A stretch of 64,000 nucleotides of DNA from Pohlia nutans (lineage: Eukaryota; Streptophyta; Bryopsida; Bryales; Mniaceae), in contig CM040103.1 of the NCBI GenBank assembly GCA_022496805.1, forward strand, positions 6,652,001-6,716,000. The letters are read 5' to 3'. Of this stretch, positions 33,700 through 45,482 are shown piece after piece. Each line of letters opens with the position of its first letter. Positions within the stretch are counted from its first letter, which is position 1. The position numbers and the translations under genes are program-made. The notes under the pieces were generated by a model, which ran no database searches, had not been told where the DNA came from, and saw nothing but the letters and a program-made list of their open reading frames with translations.

Positions 33700-36600
33700 T
33701 ATGTGATCGTCAGGAGCCATGAACTTTGTAACCGTGGTTTCCCTTGCAGTACTTAAAGTACTGCACCAAAGGAGGGGGCACCGGATGGGTGATGGGCAAC
33801 TAAACGCTCCGTGAATCGTGGTGAGAGGAGTGAACGATCTGGGAATTAGCCGCAGAATGCTTGCAGGCGCTCTACAACGAGGATGGTGCCTGTGATCTAG
33901 ATCTGAGTGTTTTGAACTAACATTTTGTGGCTAGAGACGGGCTGGGACGTCGTTTGCAATGACGAAGAGGTCACTGAGGCAGGCTGGGCTGCTCAACCTC
34001 ACAGATCTGGATAGATAGTGAGGCATTCTTAGAGGTGTAGTGTTGGCACCCTTAGAAATATGACTGTTGGATCATGGTGAATGTGTTGCACTAAAAAAAC
34101 GAGGAATGCTGGGTATCCTCACCTCTCCATCCAAGCAACTAGAACAACAAACTGTTAGCGATACAACAGACTCAAGACTCACAGACATGATCCTCGTTCA
34201 CATCGAGATCTCCTCGATCCACACCAACACGATCAAGAATGACACAAATGCAAAGGCTCAGGCTCGCATTTCTTACCATTACTCTTCATTTCTTCTCTTT
34301 GCTTACACGTACTTCTTGTCATTTCCCTTACAACACCTCTACTTATAAATTTTCTGCTCTAACCACTTCTCATAAGTTCAGAATGCTTCACAAGTGCTGT
34401 CAATCACAAGTGCAACACCATCGCCCGCAAGATCTAACCCTGTCTATGACCAAAGATCAACTCCTCTGCACGAAGTCGAGCAAGTGCAACACATATGCTG
34501 ACAAGCGCCAGCCCCAAACCAGCCCACAACGCCCATCAAGCAAACAAAGGATGCGGAATCTGAAGTTGCACAAGCTGAGAGCTCAACACCAAAGATTTCA
34601 GCCCACAACAAACCTCCAAACTCGGCAACCCAAGGTACAATTTCTAACCTCTTTGCACTACTGTTGGTTCCGTCTCGATCAGTGCAGAGTGCAACTCAAA
34701 AGCAAGCTGTTGCACCGCTGCCAAAGGCTACAAGATTGCTTCAGTCAAACACTGGAAAACGATGAAAGTCCAGCTCGCACGAACCGACCTAAGAGTGTAG
34801 AAGATGCAACATCGAAAGCAGCGACCGCCATGGAATCTGCAAAGGCCAACACAACGACAATAGCCACCATGAAGCTCTGCCGGTCTTGGCGATTCGATTG
34901 CAAGAGAGGAGCAACAGAAGAGACGAGAATCAAGAATTTTCTGTGCAAGATCAAAATCAAGAGCTATGCTGAGGTTGGAAGGCAACAACGCGCGGAATCA
35001 AGGGCAGAGTGTTCCGAAATCAAGCAACAACGGAGCAGCAGGTCAAAGACAGTAGGGAAGTAAAAGAGCAAGTCGAATCTTACAGACATCAACAACCGAA
35101 GTCGAAGCAGACAAGATCAGCCGCAACCGAAGCAGACAGCAACAACCGAACTCAACAGTGCATCAACGAGGACCAACGCAACATCAGCAGGGGCCACTGC
35201 TGTGCAAGGGAGCACCGCAACAGGAATGTGCTCCGAGCCTCTCAAGATCTTCCTGATCGTAAAGCAATTCCTGATTATGCTTGAGCAAGCTTGCAAAGAC
35301 GTCGACTTCAACCTCAGCGTCAAACAGGACCGCACCACCAACCTCAAGATTGCCACCCCCAACGGATCCAGCAACGACCACTGCATCACAAAACTCGGCA
35401 TCAGCAACTGCCTAAGCATCACCGCCTCCTGCAACGGCCCCGGCGCCACCAACTTTCGCAACGGCTTCAACACCAAAACCCTCATCGGAGTCCAGCAAAA
35501 CCTGCCCAATGGTAGTAACTGTAAGTTTTACCATTGCTACCTTTCGCAAACTGCATGTGTGAAACAGAATTGCGTTACGACCCAGAGTGATAAAAAGAGT
35601 GGCCACAGCCACTTACCTTGTTGCGTAAAACCAGCCAACGTAAAGCATCAGGGGAACCCGCAGTTGATCATGGAAGCTGCTAACCCTAATTCCAGAATAC
35701 GACAACAAGCACCGGCCGCACTGCAGGAATCGCCCTTAAGCTGCGCATCCATCCAACGCCGTTGCACCCGTTTCGAGCACGAAGTCAAGCCCCGCCGAAG
35801 AAAAGCCCACCTGCCACCAAGGTCCACCAAAGCAATTGCCACGCCATGGCCGTTCCCCACCGAAACTGGCGCATGCAGCAAAATCACACTTTGCCAAATA
35901 AAAGCCGGGCATCTTTACACGTTGTTCGCGTGTATTGGCCCAATCCGCAATTGGAAAAAACGACAACAGGAAGAGAACGTGGACAGAGCAAGTGGCCCAC
36001 GTCCCAGAGTTACCGTCACCAAAGGCCAAGACAAAAAAGACCCTAAGCCCAAGATTCAAAGGATTCTGCACAGAACTCTGACATTAGGCTGTTGGACGCT
36101 CCAATTTTGTACTAACGACACACCGCCCTATCCTCCTAGCCTCGGTATATTCTATCAATACACGAGTGGCGCACCAGAAGCCACCTCCCAGGAAATCGGC
36201 GAAACTCAGAACGCCAAGCCCCACCAACGCGATTATATATTACCTCAGCACCCAAGACCAAATCATCTCCATGTCTGTCTGCCGAGACCCTTCTCCATCC
36301 TTTGAGACAACCATCAAGGTCCAGTATGCCCTTTCTCTATTTTGCTTCCTAATCCTCTGATACTCTCCAAAAACCTCGTCCCACAAAAGAAGCCCGAACT
36401 CTTGCTAATAGGTTTAGCTAATTCTCACCAGCGCCTTATAGATATTAGATATCCTTCCATTAGCATTAGAATAGATAGCAGCAGTATAGTATTAGAGTCA
36501 GCAGGAGCCTTGTTGCAGAGAAGAACGGACGCACATGACAACATCGACAGTGCAGCTGCCGAAACGACCAAACAAGAGGAGAGCAACCTGCATCGACAAC

Positions 36601-37400
36601 GTAGACTGTGGGAGAGGAGACTGAGACGGCAAGCGCAGCTGCGAACGAAACAGAAGACTGTAGCTGCTGGAGTAGGAGGTGCAGTGCATCCCCGACCTGC
36701 CAACAACCGCAAGTGCACCATCAATTGCAGCAGTGCAACTGTCAGTTGCACAACGTGCCCATCCTGTGCCCATCTCTCTGCATCGAATGCAGCAAGTAGA
36801 GTAGGCAGCAAACGCTCATCCACGACAATCCTTCGTCAAACCCCAAAATCAGGTATTTTCCACAACCATTCTCTTACTAGATACTCTATAATTTTCAAAT
36901 ACCGCACTACTGCTTATTTTGTAAACTTGGTGCATTGTATCCCTTACATTATGAATGGGGAATCCGGCCCACACATCATGTTTGTCACCCATTGCTTTAC
37001 CTTAGTGAATCTTTGCATTTGTGTGATTAGAAATGATGGCATATATTTGTTTAAGTGCAGGAAGATTAATTACCCAAACCTTAGATCCCACCAATTGAAT
37101 GTTTATGATTTTTATGCTTGTGTAATAGCCATTATGTACACCAAACCTCATAAAACTCATACTATGCTTCTTAAAATTTGCCCTTATTTGTATGAATGCT
37201 TGAATAGCATTAACCATTCTTACAACTCTACCATAGTAAAACTCACTCACAAAACTTATGTCTCCTTCTCAAAGATTATACTCCACTTGGCCCCACAAAT
37301 TAAGTTGTGGGGAGGAGGAAATTATGAGACAAAAAGGAGAAACTTTCTACTTCAAAAAATCCAAAAAAATATTTTAACACAAAGTTTTGTTATTTTCAGC
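33700..37400 (+). other. Probable long 5' region of the LINE (low-complexity, C/A-rich)
   Basis: Composition changes from AT-rich to C/A-rich and GC-balanced near 33700 and stays so up to about 36850. Long open frames on the plus strand (34239-35063, 35202-36305) are Gln/Arg/Thr- or Pro/Ser/Thr-rich, depending on frame, and look like translated low-complexity DNA. The last 100 bp before 37401 are AT-rich and end TTTTCAGC just before the ORF1 ATG. The true 5' end of the LINE cannot be placed and no target duplication was found. Confidence 0.35.
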
Positions 37401-37598
37401 ATGTCTCAACGTCCCGCTAGCTCCACCTCCTCTCAAAGATACAAAGATAAACTCGCAGCCTTAGACAATGATCCGCATGTAGAGATGTTTGTAACTCAAA
37501 AACGCACCTCTAACTCATCTTAAGCTGCCACAAGCCAAAAGAAGGCCAAGGGCAAATCAAACTCCGGTTTGAAACGTCCTCCCTTTTGGCTTGGGTAT
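37401..37598 (+). pseudogene. LINE ORF1, 5' part (cut by the gypsy insertion)
   Basis: The frame starts MSQRPASSTSSQRYKDKLAA at 37401. It has an in-frame TAA at 37521-37523 and runs open again (KKAKGKSNSG, basic) up to the gypsy target site GTAT at 37595-37598. Removing the inserted element and one target copy keeps the same frame into 45765 onward, which shows that the two parts were one ORF. The N-terminal region is Ser- and Lys-rich, as in many ORF1 proteins. Confidence 0.6.
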
Positions 37599-37977
37599 TG
37601 AGATTGGAAGATTTTTCTATTGACTCCAAAGTACTCTGATCTATGAGAAATAAAACACTGCTTTATTCAGAAAAGAAGCTAACAGTACACTGCGAGCTTG
37701 AGAGATAGTTCCAGCACATGGAAGCTCCCAGCCAAAACTAAACAAGTAGCACCGCCAGGAAAGAGATGATCGGCTTGGTTTGAGGCCAAGAATAAGTACC
37801 CTCCAGGGAACAAGTTCTCCAACCGGGTGGTTAACAGGAACTTGTAATTTGGAGAGGAACAGGAAGAACTAATAACTGCATTGGTTCTTGCCAAGAGTGT
37901 GACGTGGCAAGCTAAGTACTAAGGAAGGAACTACACGGGTAAAAGGTAAAGTAGAAAGGAAAAATCTAGTGGTAACA
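37599..37977 (-). repeat. 3' LTR of the gypsy element (379 bp)
   Basis: It reads TGAGATTGG... to ...GTGGTAACA on the plus strand. It is the full-length version: about 102 bp (around 37822-37923) are missing from the other LTR. GTAT stands directly to its left. Confidence 0.93.
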
Positions 37978-37988
37978 TCTCCTCCCCA
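37978..37988 (-). other. Polypurine tract
   Basis: On the minus strand GGGGAGGAGA stands immediately before the LTR start TGTTACC. It is the expected primer site for plus-strand DNA synthesis. Confidence 0.85.
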
Positions 37989-38014
37989 GGTTTTGATCAC
38001 GCTAACCAGTGTGA

Positions 38015-39425
38015 CTAAACTTGAAGATGTTCTAAATGTTTGTATGCTTTCAGCTTCGCTCCGTTGTAGGTTTTGGTGATGATGCGGCCGTCGGGGGTGC
38101 TCAATTTGTAAGTGTTGTTGTCAAACTGAGGATGTACGACGAACGGGCCCTTCCATTTTGGGCGGAATTTCTGACCGTGCTGTTTCTGCAACCAACTATC
38201 CACTAACTTAACGAGACTACCGGCGGGGTACAAAGTCAACTTTCTTTGAGTATCATGCCGTTCCTTGCGTCGGTGCTACATGACTTCGGCGTTCCATAGT
38301 GCTCTTCTTCTGGTTTCGTCCAATCGTTCAAGTTCTAGCAAACGAGCTTCCAAGGACTCGGCGTTGCCAAGTCTATGTTGCACGGCTAGTCGTAGAGAGG
38401 GGACTTCAAGTTCGATCGGTACAACAGCCTCAACGCCAAACACAAGCTGGAAGGGGGTGTAACCTGTGGTGAGTTTGTAAGCGATCCGGTACGCCCACAA
38501 CGCCTCCCCGACATGGTTGTCCCAAGTATTGCGTTTGTCTAGGATGACTTTGGCGATGATGCCTGTCAGAATTCCGTTCGTTTTTTCGACCATTCCATTT
38601 GCCTGCGGGTAGTAAAGGTATCACCCTCTGATGCTTGACAGATAGTTTACTCAATAGTTTGGTTACCACTCCGCTCGTGAAATGGGACCCCTGGTCGGTG
38701 ATGACTTCTAGGGGGCACCCGTATCGGCAAATTACTTGGTTGTATAAGAAATCGGCCGCTACGTCTTACGTGCATTTTTTCACTGCGACCGCCTCTGACC
38801 ACTTGGTTAAGTAATCGGTCGCTACGATTAGATACACGTTGTGCCTAGACGTTTTGGGGAGGGCTTCGACAAAGTCGAGTCCCCACTTTTCAAAAGCTCC
38901 GGTAGGGAAGATAGGGTGGAGTTCGGTATGAGCAAACGACCTTCTTCCGTACGCTTGACACGAGGGGCAGCTTTGACAGTATTTTGCACAGTCCTTGAAT
39001 AGACTTGGCCAAAAATACCCCGTTGTGAGTATTTTCCGGGCGGTGGAATCGGCAGCGAAATGTCCTCCGCATATCCCTTCATGACACTCCAGCAGGATCC
39101 TCTTTGCTTCGTCTCTGTTGACAGCTCTTCTAAGGACTCCATCTCGACCTGTTCGGTAAAGCGTGTCGCCAATTAGAGTGAACGGAAGAGCACGTCTGCG
39201 GATGTCCTTCCGTTGCTGCGCATTTGAGTGAGCGGGGAACTCCAAATTCTTGAGATAGTTGGAGATGGTTTTGTACCCGAAATTGAGTTCGTCTTCGGCC
39301 CTTGAGATGACATAACACTCCGCCTCGTCGGAAATTGCTCCTTCGGCCGACTTCGGGGAAGATCCAAGTTCCAACAAGAGTGTGGCGTGGGATGACCTCT
39401 CGGTCTTTGTGACTTCGAAAACCAA
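38015..39425 (-). pseudogene. Gypsy integrase region, broken
   Basis: On the minus strand 39425-38766 carries the end of RNase H and the integrase zinc-binding motif (HEGICGGH...CQSCPSC, an H2C2 finger) and the start of the catalytic core (GLDFVEALP, TDYLTKW). A TAG follows near 38768, then the second catalytic Asp (ITDQGSHF) around 38690, a frameshift near 38610, and the catalytic Glu in VEKTNG at 38593. The C-terminal part 38239-38015 has KWKGPFVV, the GPY/F module. A further stop lies at 38276-38278. The region inserts reverse-transcribed DNA into chromosomes in intact relatives; here it cannot be translated as one protein. Confidence 0.85.
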
Positions 39426-39487
39426 GTCATACTGTTGCAGAGCCGCTAAAAATCTTGCTGCTCTTCATGTGGGCTCGATTTGCTGTA

Positions 39488-40506
39488 TTACTGCTTGAGC
39501 TCGTCGGTCTCGCTTTGTACCAGTACTGGGTGCTGGCTAGCTAATAAGCAATGGCGAAACTTTGCGCATGCAAACAACAAGGATGTCGTCGTCTTTTCGG
39601 TTGTCGAGTATCTTTGCTCACAGTCTGTCAATAATCTACTAGCGTAATAAATTGGATGTGCTCGACCAGCCTCATCGTTTTGCATGAGAACCGTTGCTAC
39701 TGCTTCTTCGGACGCTGTAGGGTTGATGATAAAAGCCAGGTGCCAGTTCGGGTGTCGCATAATGGGGTCACTTGCTAGGCAGTTCTTTACGTGCTCGAGG
39801 GCTGTACAGCAACTTGCTGTCCAGGCAAATGGCGTATTTTTTCGTATGAGGGCCGTGATTGGTCGCGCCACCCCTGCAAGATTCTCGACAAAACGGTTGT
39901 GGTAATTGATGATTCTCCATAACGTTGCAACTTTAGCAGAGCCTGTAAGAATCCTCAGTTCCTGGATGCGCTTGATCTTATCTGGGTCCACTCGCAACCC
40001 TCCACTGAAGACGATGTGTCCTAGGAGTGGACCCTCTTCGAAGCCAAATCTACATTTTTCTGGGCTCAATGAACACCCATGTTTCGTCAATCTTTCGAAC
40101 GCCATTTGAACATGGTCTAAATGGAGGTGTCTATCGCTGTACACGGCGAAATCGTCAAGATATACTCTTATGAACCGACCGATGTAAGGCCCAAAGATGT
40201 ACGTCTGTACTCTTTGAAACGTACCTCCAGCATTGCAGAGTCCGAAAGGCATCCGCAGGTACGCGAAAGTTCCCCAAGGAGTTGTGAAGGTAGTCTTTAG
40301 GATGTCATCGTCATGAATTTTCACGTGATGATACCGGCTATATCCATCGCAAAAGGTGTATAAATCATGACCTGCTACGTCGTCTAGGAGCTCATCGATA
40401 TGGGGCAGAGGTTGTCTGTCTCTTTGGTCACCCGGTTCAACGCACGGTAGTTTACACACACTCGCCATTTTCCACCCTTTTTTGGTACTATCACGACCGG
40501 TGACAC
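39488..40506 (-). pseudogene. Gypsy reverse transcriptase and RNase H, broken
   Basis: After a TAG at 40507-40509 the RT begins with [20 protein letters not shown] and is shifted by one base around 40425. It then reads [37 protein letters not shown] and the catalytic box YLDDFAVYSD, followed by thumb and RNase H (EKTTTSLLFACAKFRHCL). The frame stops at 39488. Cys replaces the usual Leu before the first catalytic Asp. The region copies element RNA to DNA in intact relatives. Confidence 0.88.
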
Positions 40507-42681
40507 CTATTTGGTGTTGCGTACTTGGACAATAAACCCCCCTTCAAGTAATTTTTCCAGTTCGTTTTTTAATATTCTCATCTTGTTAGGCGCCATTCTC
40601 TGCTGCCGAGCTCGTACTGGTTTGGCCCCGGCTATAAGTTCAATATGGTGCTCTTCTAGGGTGATCGTGGGCAGGTCTTGGTGGCGCGAGACAAATAAAT
40701 CTGAATATTCTAACACCAATTTTTGCATCTTGGATTTTTCTTCTTCTGTCAGTGTGGGACCGAACTGGACTAATCGAAGCAATTCTTCACGGCGACTAGG
40801 GATTATTGAGATATCTTCCAAGTGGGACATGGAGTCTGTCAATACCTGTGGGAGGAGATCTATAGCGTATAGGTCCACTTCTGACTCACTTTCGCTATCC
40901 GAAGTTGTGTATTCTGACGTCCAGGCTGAATCGGATCCCTCGTCGGAAGAATCTTCTGGTGAACTGCTCATTGTTCTACTGCGATCGGGTATGACCTTTA
41001 TATTCACTCTGTTCATGTGAGGACCTATTTTCATGTTCCCCTTTTCCCAATAATCAACAGCCTTTACTTCTCTCAACCAGGGCCTTTCTAGGATGATAGG
41101 ATATCCTCCCCGGGCTTCGGAGATGTCTAAAATGTGAAAATCCACTTTTACTGTAATCCCTTTGACCGTAATAGGTTGTTGAGATAGCATACCGACGGAC
41201 TTTATGCACCTTTGATTGGCAACTTTGAGTCGTAGTGAAGAGGACTGTGTCGGTGAGAGTTCTAGGTCATCCACCAACCAATTTAAGATGATGTTGACGG
41301 CAGCACCACCATCTACTAAACATCCGTTGATGTCTCGTCCGGCAATCGTTGCCTCAACTTGTGGTGACCGCATGTCCTCCCTTGTCGAATCTACAACTCT
41401 AACTTCTGCCGATATTGGAATTCCGCGCTTCGTGCTTATGCCTTGTCTGAGTTCTCTTCTTAGTGAAGGAGATCGAGCTATTAATTGCCCGATGGTTATG
41501 TTTGCGGACTGTTTCCCCAAGTCTGCTACGATAGAGTAGTTTTGTTGTCCTTTGCTTAGCAACATGTCATTGATGCCGATCTGTCTTCTAGTTCGTTTTT
41601 CTGTTCTTTTATTGGCACCAGGAGTGTCAATCGTTCGTCTCCTATGGTGCTTCCCCACCAGTGGTTCAATATCTTGCATGGGCCTTGTACGTTTGGCTAC
41701 CACGACCTCGGGTATCGAATCATCTATCCGGCCCCCTGCAAACTCCAGAAGGTTGACTTCAGCTAGCTTGACTCCTGAAGTGGCAGCTCCTCCTCCGCTA
41801 GGTACTCGTGGATTGTTGAGGTCTGGACAGTCCGACTTGTAGTGCCCTCTTTTGCCGCAACCGTGACAAGTAACAAATTGGATGGATCTCTGTGGGGTCG
41901 GGCGTTCTGGAGTTGGGCTCTTGTTGCGGAAATTCTGTCCTTGGACCACGAATAACTTCAAGTCTCGGAATTCTTCGACGAGCTTCGTTACAGTTGTATT
42001 GTCAGTCTGTGTCGCGCTCTGCATTCTTGGTGGCGGCTGTGCAATAGTGGTGTTACTTGGCGGAGGCGTGAACACCATCGCAGCTATGATTGTGTCAGGT
42101 TGTGCCATGTCTGCCAGATTTGACTCTTTTCTTTGCGCCAAGGCAATCGCTGCTTCTAAGGTTTCAGGTTCCTTCCATGAAACTATTTCTTGTATAGGGA
42201 GTATCAATCCTCTGATAAATGTTCTTAAGACTAACGCATCGATGCTGGCGAAAGTAATTTCTGAACTCGCTGGTGTTAGACTCACCGATCCTTCTGTATT
42301 CGGAGTTTTTTGTAAACTCCTCAGAATACGAGATCGCACCTCTTTCAACCTTGTCACGAATTCACGAACGTTCTCTGTCGCGGCTCCCGCTGCATTAGTC
42401 TTTTGTCTCATTAGGTTGAGTGCTCCTAATAGGGCCTGGTAGCTTTCTTTCTCCTGAAACTCATTCAGCAGTTCCTTAGTCAAGGACGACCAACTCGACT
42501 TGACATCTGCTGATTGGGCATCGTACCACTACGAGGCCTCGTCGTCTAAATGTATTGGTAATATTTCTAACCAAGCTACCTCGTCACGATCACCGTTTGC
42601 CATGCATGCACGTTTGAACTGCCTGAGGAATTTCTCAGGGTCAGCTTTGCTTGCACCATCAAATACTGGTATCGTCACCAT
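40507..42681 (-). pseudogene. Gypsy gag and protease region, one internal stop
   Basis: The likely start is the ATG at 42681 in the context ACCATGG. The frame has a TAG at 42529-42531 after 50 codons and is then open to 40507. It contains the gag retrotransposon domain, the zinc knuckle CHGCGKRGHYKSDC (CX2CX4HX4C, near 41860), and an aspartic-protease-type site LVDGGAAVNI near 41330, where DGG replaces the usual D(T/S)G. The last 60 codons enter the N-terminal part of RT (ELEKLLEGGFIV). Gag packages RNA and protease processes the polyprotein in active relatives. Confidence 0.85.
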
Positions 42682-43004
42682 GGTGGTTCTTCTGTGTTTC
42701 TTCGAGTATAGATTTGAACTGCAGAAATTACTGTTTTCACCTTCTTCTCACTTTTTGTCTTCTCAATCTTGATCCCGGACAACGCGACCTCTCTGGTAGC
42801 AGCACAAACTTCTTGTTTTTTTTTTTTTTTTTTTTTTTCGTGCGTTTCTTAACTAATACAACCCCTAGACCATGCCTCGTTCATTTGGTTCCCTTATATT
42901 ACTTTATACCCTATTATCCCTCTAATAAGAAACCCCAAGTAATTTTCGGCAATGAAGTAGAAGTTCCTAGAATAAATAAGAATGTGTGTACAGTTTAAGT
43001 AAAA

Positions 43005-43238
43005 TCACTGCGTGTTCTCCACTTCAGATTCGCCGTATTGAACCCAGGTGGATCGTATTATTTCACACTCTATAATTTCTCTCCTTCTACCACTTAAATT
43101 TTGACGCATCATCCCTCGAATAACTATCGCATCGGGGTCTGTGAGGTCATAAAGATCTGCATTTCGTTGAGCTATTCTCCTAAGGAGGTTCCTCAAAACC
43201 ACCATTAATTCTTCATCGGACAACGGACGTCCGGGCAT
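43005..43238 (-). CDS. Small ORF upstream of gag, unknown product (77 aa)
   Basis: On the element's coding strand an ATG at 43238 opens 77 codons (MPGRPLSDEELMVVLRNLLR...) ending at 43005. It looks helical, Leu/Arg-rich, and lies about 320 bp upstream of the gag start. No family is recognised. It may be an additional retroelement ORF, or chance. Confidence 0.3.
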   Translation of the reverse strand: MPGRPLSDEELMVVLRNLLRRIAQRNADLYDLTDPDAIVIRGMMRQNLSGRRREIIECEIIRSTWVQYGESEVENTQ

Positions 43239-43329
43239 TATTCTTAAAGGGCCAATCCACTGTCTCACTCTAGGTTGTGCAATAAAATTATAAATACTAT
43301 TAAATGATTTAAATCAATAGTTTAACCGA

Positions 43330-44120
43330 CCAGGTGTTCGTCATAGCAAGGATCTTCTTCGTTGATCCTGGAATTTGCAGCAGTTGGAGAGCTCCAGGTG
43401 TCAATGCCAGACTGTCAGTATCAGCAAGGGTGTTCGTCAGAGGGAGTCACACGGGCTTGGTGTCACTGCAGGCTGATGTGGAGGTCCCACCGAGATGCGA
43501 GAGTCACGGCTTTTGGATTCAAAGCCCAAAGTCGTAACCACTGGACTATGGTCTTCACGGTGGTCAACTTGTGCTTACTGGCTCGTTGGAACGCCGGCTG
43601 ATGGGGCCCTCCCCGGAAACCTCGCCCTGGCCGTCGCTGTGTACCCGCCGTGAATTCGCCGCGGGCTCAGGTCGTCCTCCTGTTCACCTGGGTGCCCAAT
43701 GCGCTGCAGGTACTTCACAGTCTTCGTTTCGTTTTTCTGTCAATCTTGGTCATCTCCGTTGGCTGCTGATTTTGATCGGGTTGATTTCTTCGTGGTCGCG
43801 ATGCCCTGATCTCGTCGTCGTTCTTCAGCGCCTTGGTGTTCTTGCTTGCTGGGGATTCAATCCTCGTCGTTGCCGAACGCTGGAGCTCGACCTTCGTGAT
43901 CGTCGTCTTCGCCTGTTCACCTGCTCGAGCACTTCACCTCTCACTTCCTCTGGCAGCTCGCACAAGTGGTGGCTCTTGAGGTTGATCTGGACTGGATGCC
44001 TTCGTTGTATTTACGGTGAAGTTCGTCACCGAGCTCCTGCAAGTGTTCAAAAATCACAGTATGGGGTACCTATTGCCACTGCGGGGTCTCCACTACCTTG
44101 AAGAGTTTGCTAAAAACTTG
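43330..44120. other. GC-rich island in the gypsy leader, with a tRNA-like segment
   Basis: Composition rises sharply compared with the flanks on both sides. On the minus strand 43548-43535 reads TAGTCCAGTGGTTA, a good pol III A box, and 43510-43492 resembles a decayed B-box region (GTGACTCTCGCATCTC). The rest is unassigned. A 176-codon plus-strand frame (43571-44101) has no domain and no ATG start. This may be a captured host or SINE sequence. Confidence 0.4.
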
Positions 44121-44771
44121 GCTAAAACTTCCTACTTGATTGCGGAAAAACGAAAAGCGGGCCCTCAGGGTGATAAGATCTTGTAAAATAATTTGTCTAT
44201 GGCAGTTGCTACCGGACGAGGACACTGCCGACCCCTCACCTCCCATTGTACTAATACGTGTTACTGAGACTTGTATTCATGCAATTAATCACAGTTTTAG
44301 CTGAAGATTCAGTACTGCTCAGTGAGAAGCAGGTTGCCTCCCTAAGGTGCCCAATTTATATCACAGCCCATGCAAGAATAGTAATTACCAAGAACTACGT
44401 TTATAGTAAAGAACTGAATTAACGTTTATAATAATCACGTTTATAAGAGGCAGTTTATAATAAAGAACAACGTTTATACAGAGGCAGTTATCTGAAGGTT
44501 TCAACTGGGGGGCTAACAAAAGGTCCAATCTATCAACTAATTGAAGTCAGGCTCAATTATCCAGCTACACGATGTCTAAGATCGACGTACACTATGGTGT
44601 ATTTAAGTGGTGATGATCAATCCATAAGCTTTTGATGAGCGTGCACAAAAAGTTAAGGCTTGTCAACTGATCAGTTTTGAACGAGGGCTAACTGAAGGTT
44701 TTAATTGCATGAATGAGGTAGTTAAGGAGGTTTCAAATTAGAGAATTCATAACTTTCATTTGTATCAAAAT

Positions 44772-44800
44772 AATAAATAAATAAATAAATAAATAAATAA
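44772..44800. repeat. (TAAA)n microsatellite
   Basis: About seven TAAA units in the gypsy leader. Confidence 0.9.
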
Positions 44801-45454
44801 GTTAGAGGATTAGAAACTCTCATTCCTCATGAAAGAAAAATCTCGTCAGTAACATAAAGACTGAAGTTTAGCTCAATTGTATGAACACAGCTTACTTCTT
44901 CCCAAAACTAACAAATCCAGATTCGAAACCGGCGTTTAAAACATGATCAGCTAAATATTTCAGAAATACTGAACCAAAAACAGTCTCGAATTCAGTCTCG
45001 ATGCAATACAGTCATGCAAAACGTGATGCAAAATGGAACCAAAATCACAGTAAAGCGATCGTTCTTTAACGTACACACGCATGCAGCTAGCTCTAGAAAT
45101 CGAATTGGAAATGCAGCTGCAATGCAGATCGAAACTTCATGAAGTTAACAATTATCACTCGTGGACGACTACGCCAAGAAAATTTGTTGGGGTACACTCA
45201 CGAACTGATCGGGCCAAGCTATACTGTGGTGAGCTCAACGTGAAGAGGCCTGGGAGTGAAAACAGAAACAAAACTAGAATGAACCAGAAAACAAAATAGA
45301 CCAAGAGTCGAGACTGATGGAGAGACAGACAATCAACGAGCTGCAAGAAAAAGATGCTGAAACGTCACTGAAATGGCGTCCGAAAGATCAGCAAGGAAAA
45401 AATCGGAAACTATTTTTTGAAAAAACAATACTCGCTCTACCCTTTAAGCTGAAA

Positions 45455-45478
45455 ATTCGAGTCCCGGCAACCGAACCA
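45455..45478 (-). other. Primer-binding site, tRNA-Glu type
   Basis: On the plus strand TTCGAGTCCCGGCAACCGAA followed by CCA is the 3' end of a tRNA. It matches plant tRNA-Glu as I recall it (TTCGAGTCCCGGCAACGGAA) except at one base. The minus strand is therefore complementary to that tRNA, starting 4 nt inside the 5' LTR. Confidence 0.75.
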
Positions 45479-45482
45479 AAAA

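Noticed and set aside
34239..36305. Two long plus-strand frames (274 and 367 codons) in the same phase upstream of LINE ORF1
   Set aside because: They have no conserved domain, are biased low-complexity, and all three frames look similarly biased. The lack of stops is explained by the T-poor composition.
40511..42442. Several plus-strand frames of 90-190 codons
   Set aside because: They are antisense shadows of the gypsy gag-protease region.
43478..43560. Functional tRNA gene
   Set aside because: The A box is good but the B box and T arm are decayed and no cloverleaf closes.
43571..44101. 176-codon plus-strand frame
   Set aside because: It has no ATG start and no domain, and lies in a GC-rich stretch where stops are rare by chance.
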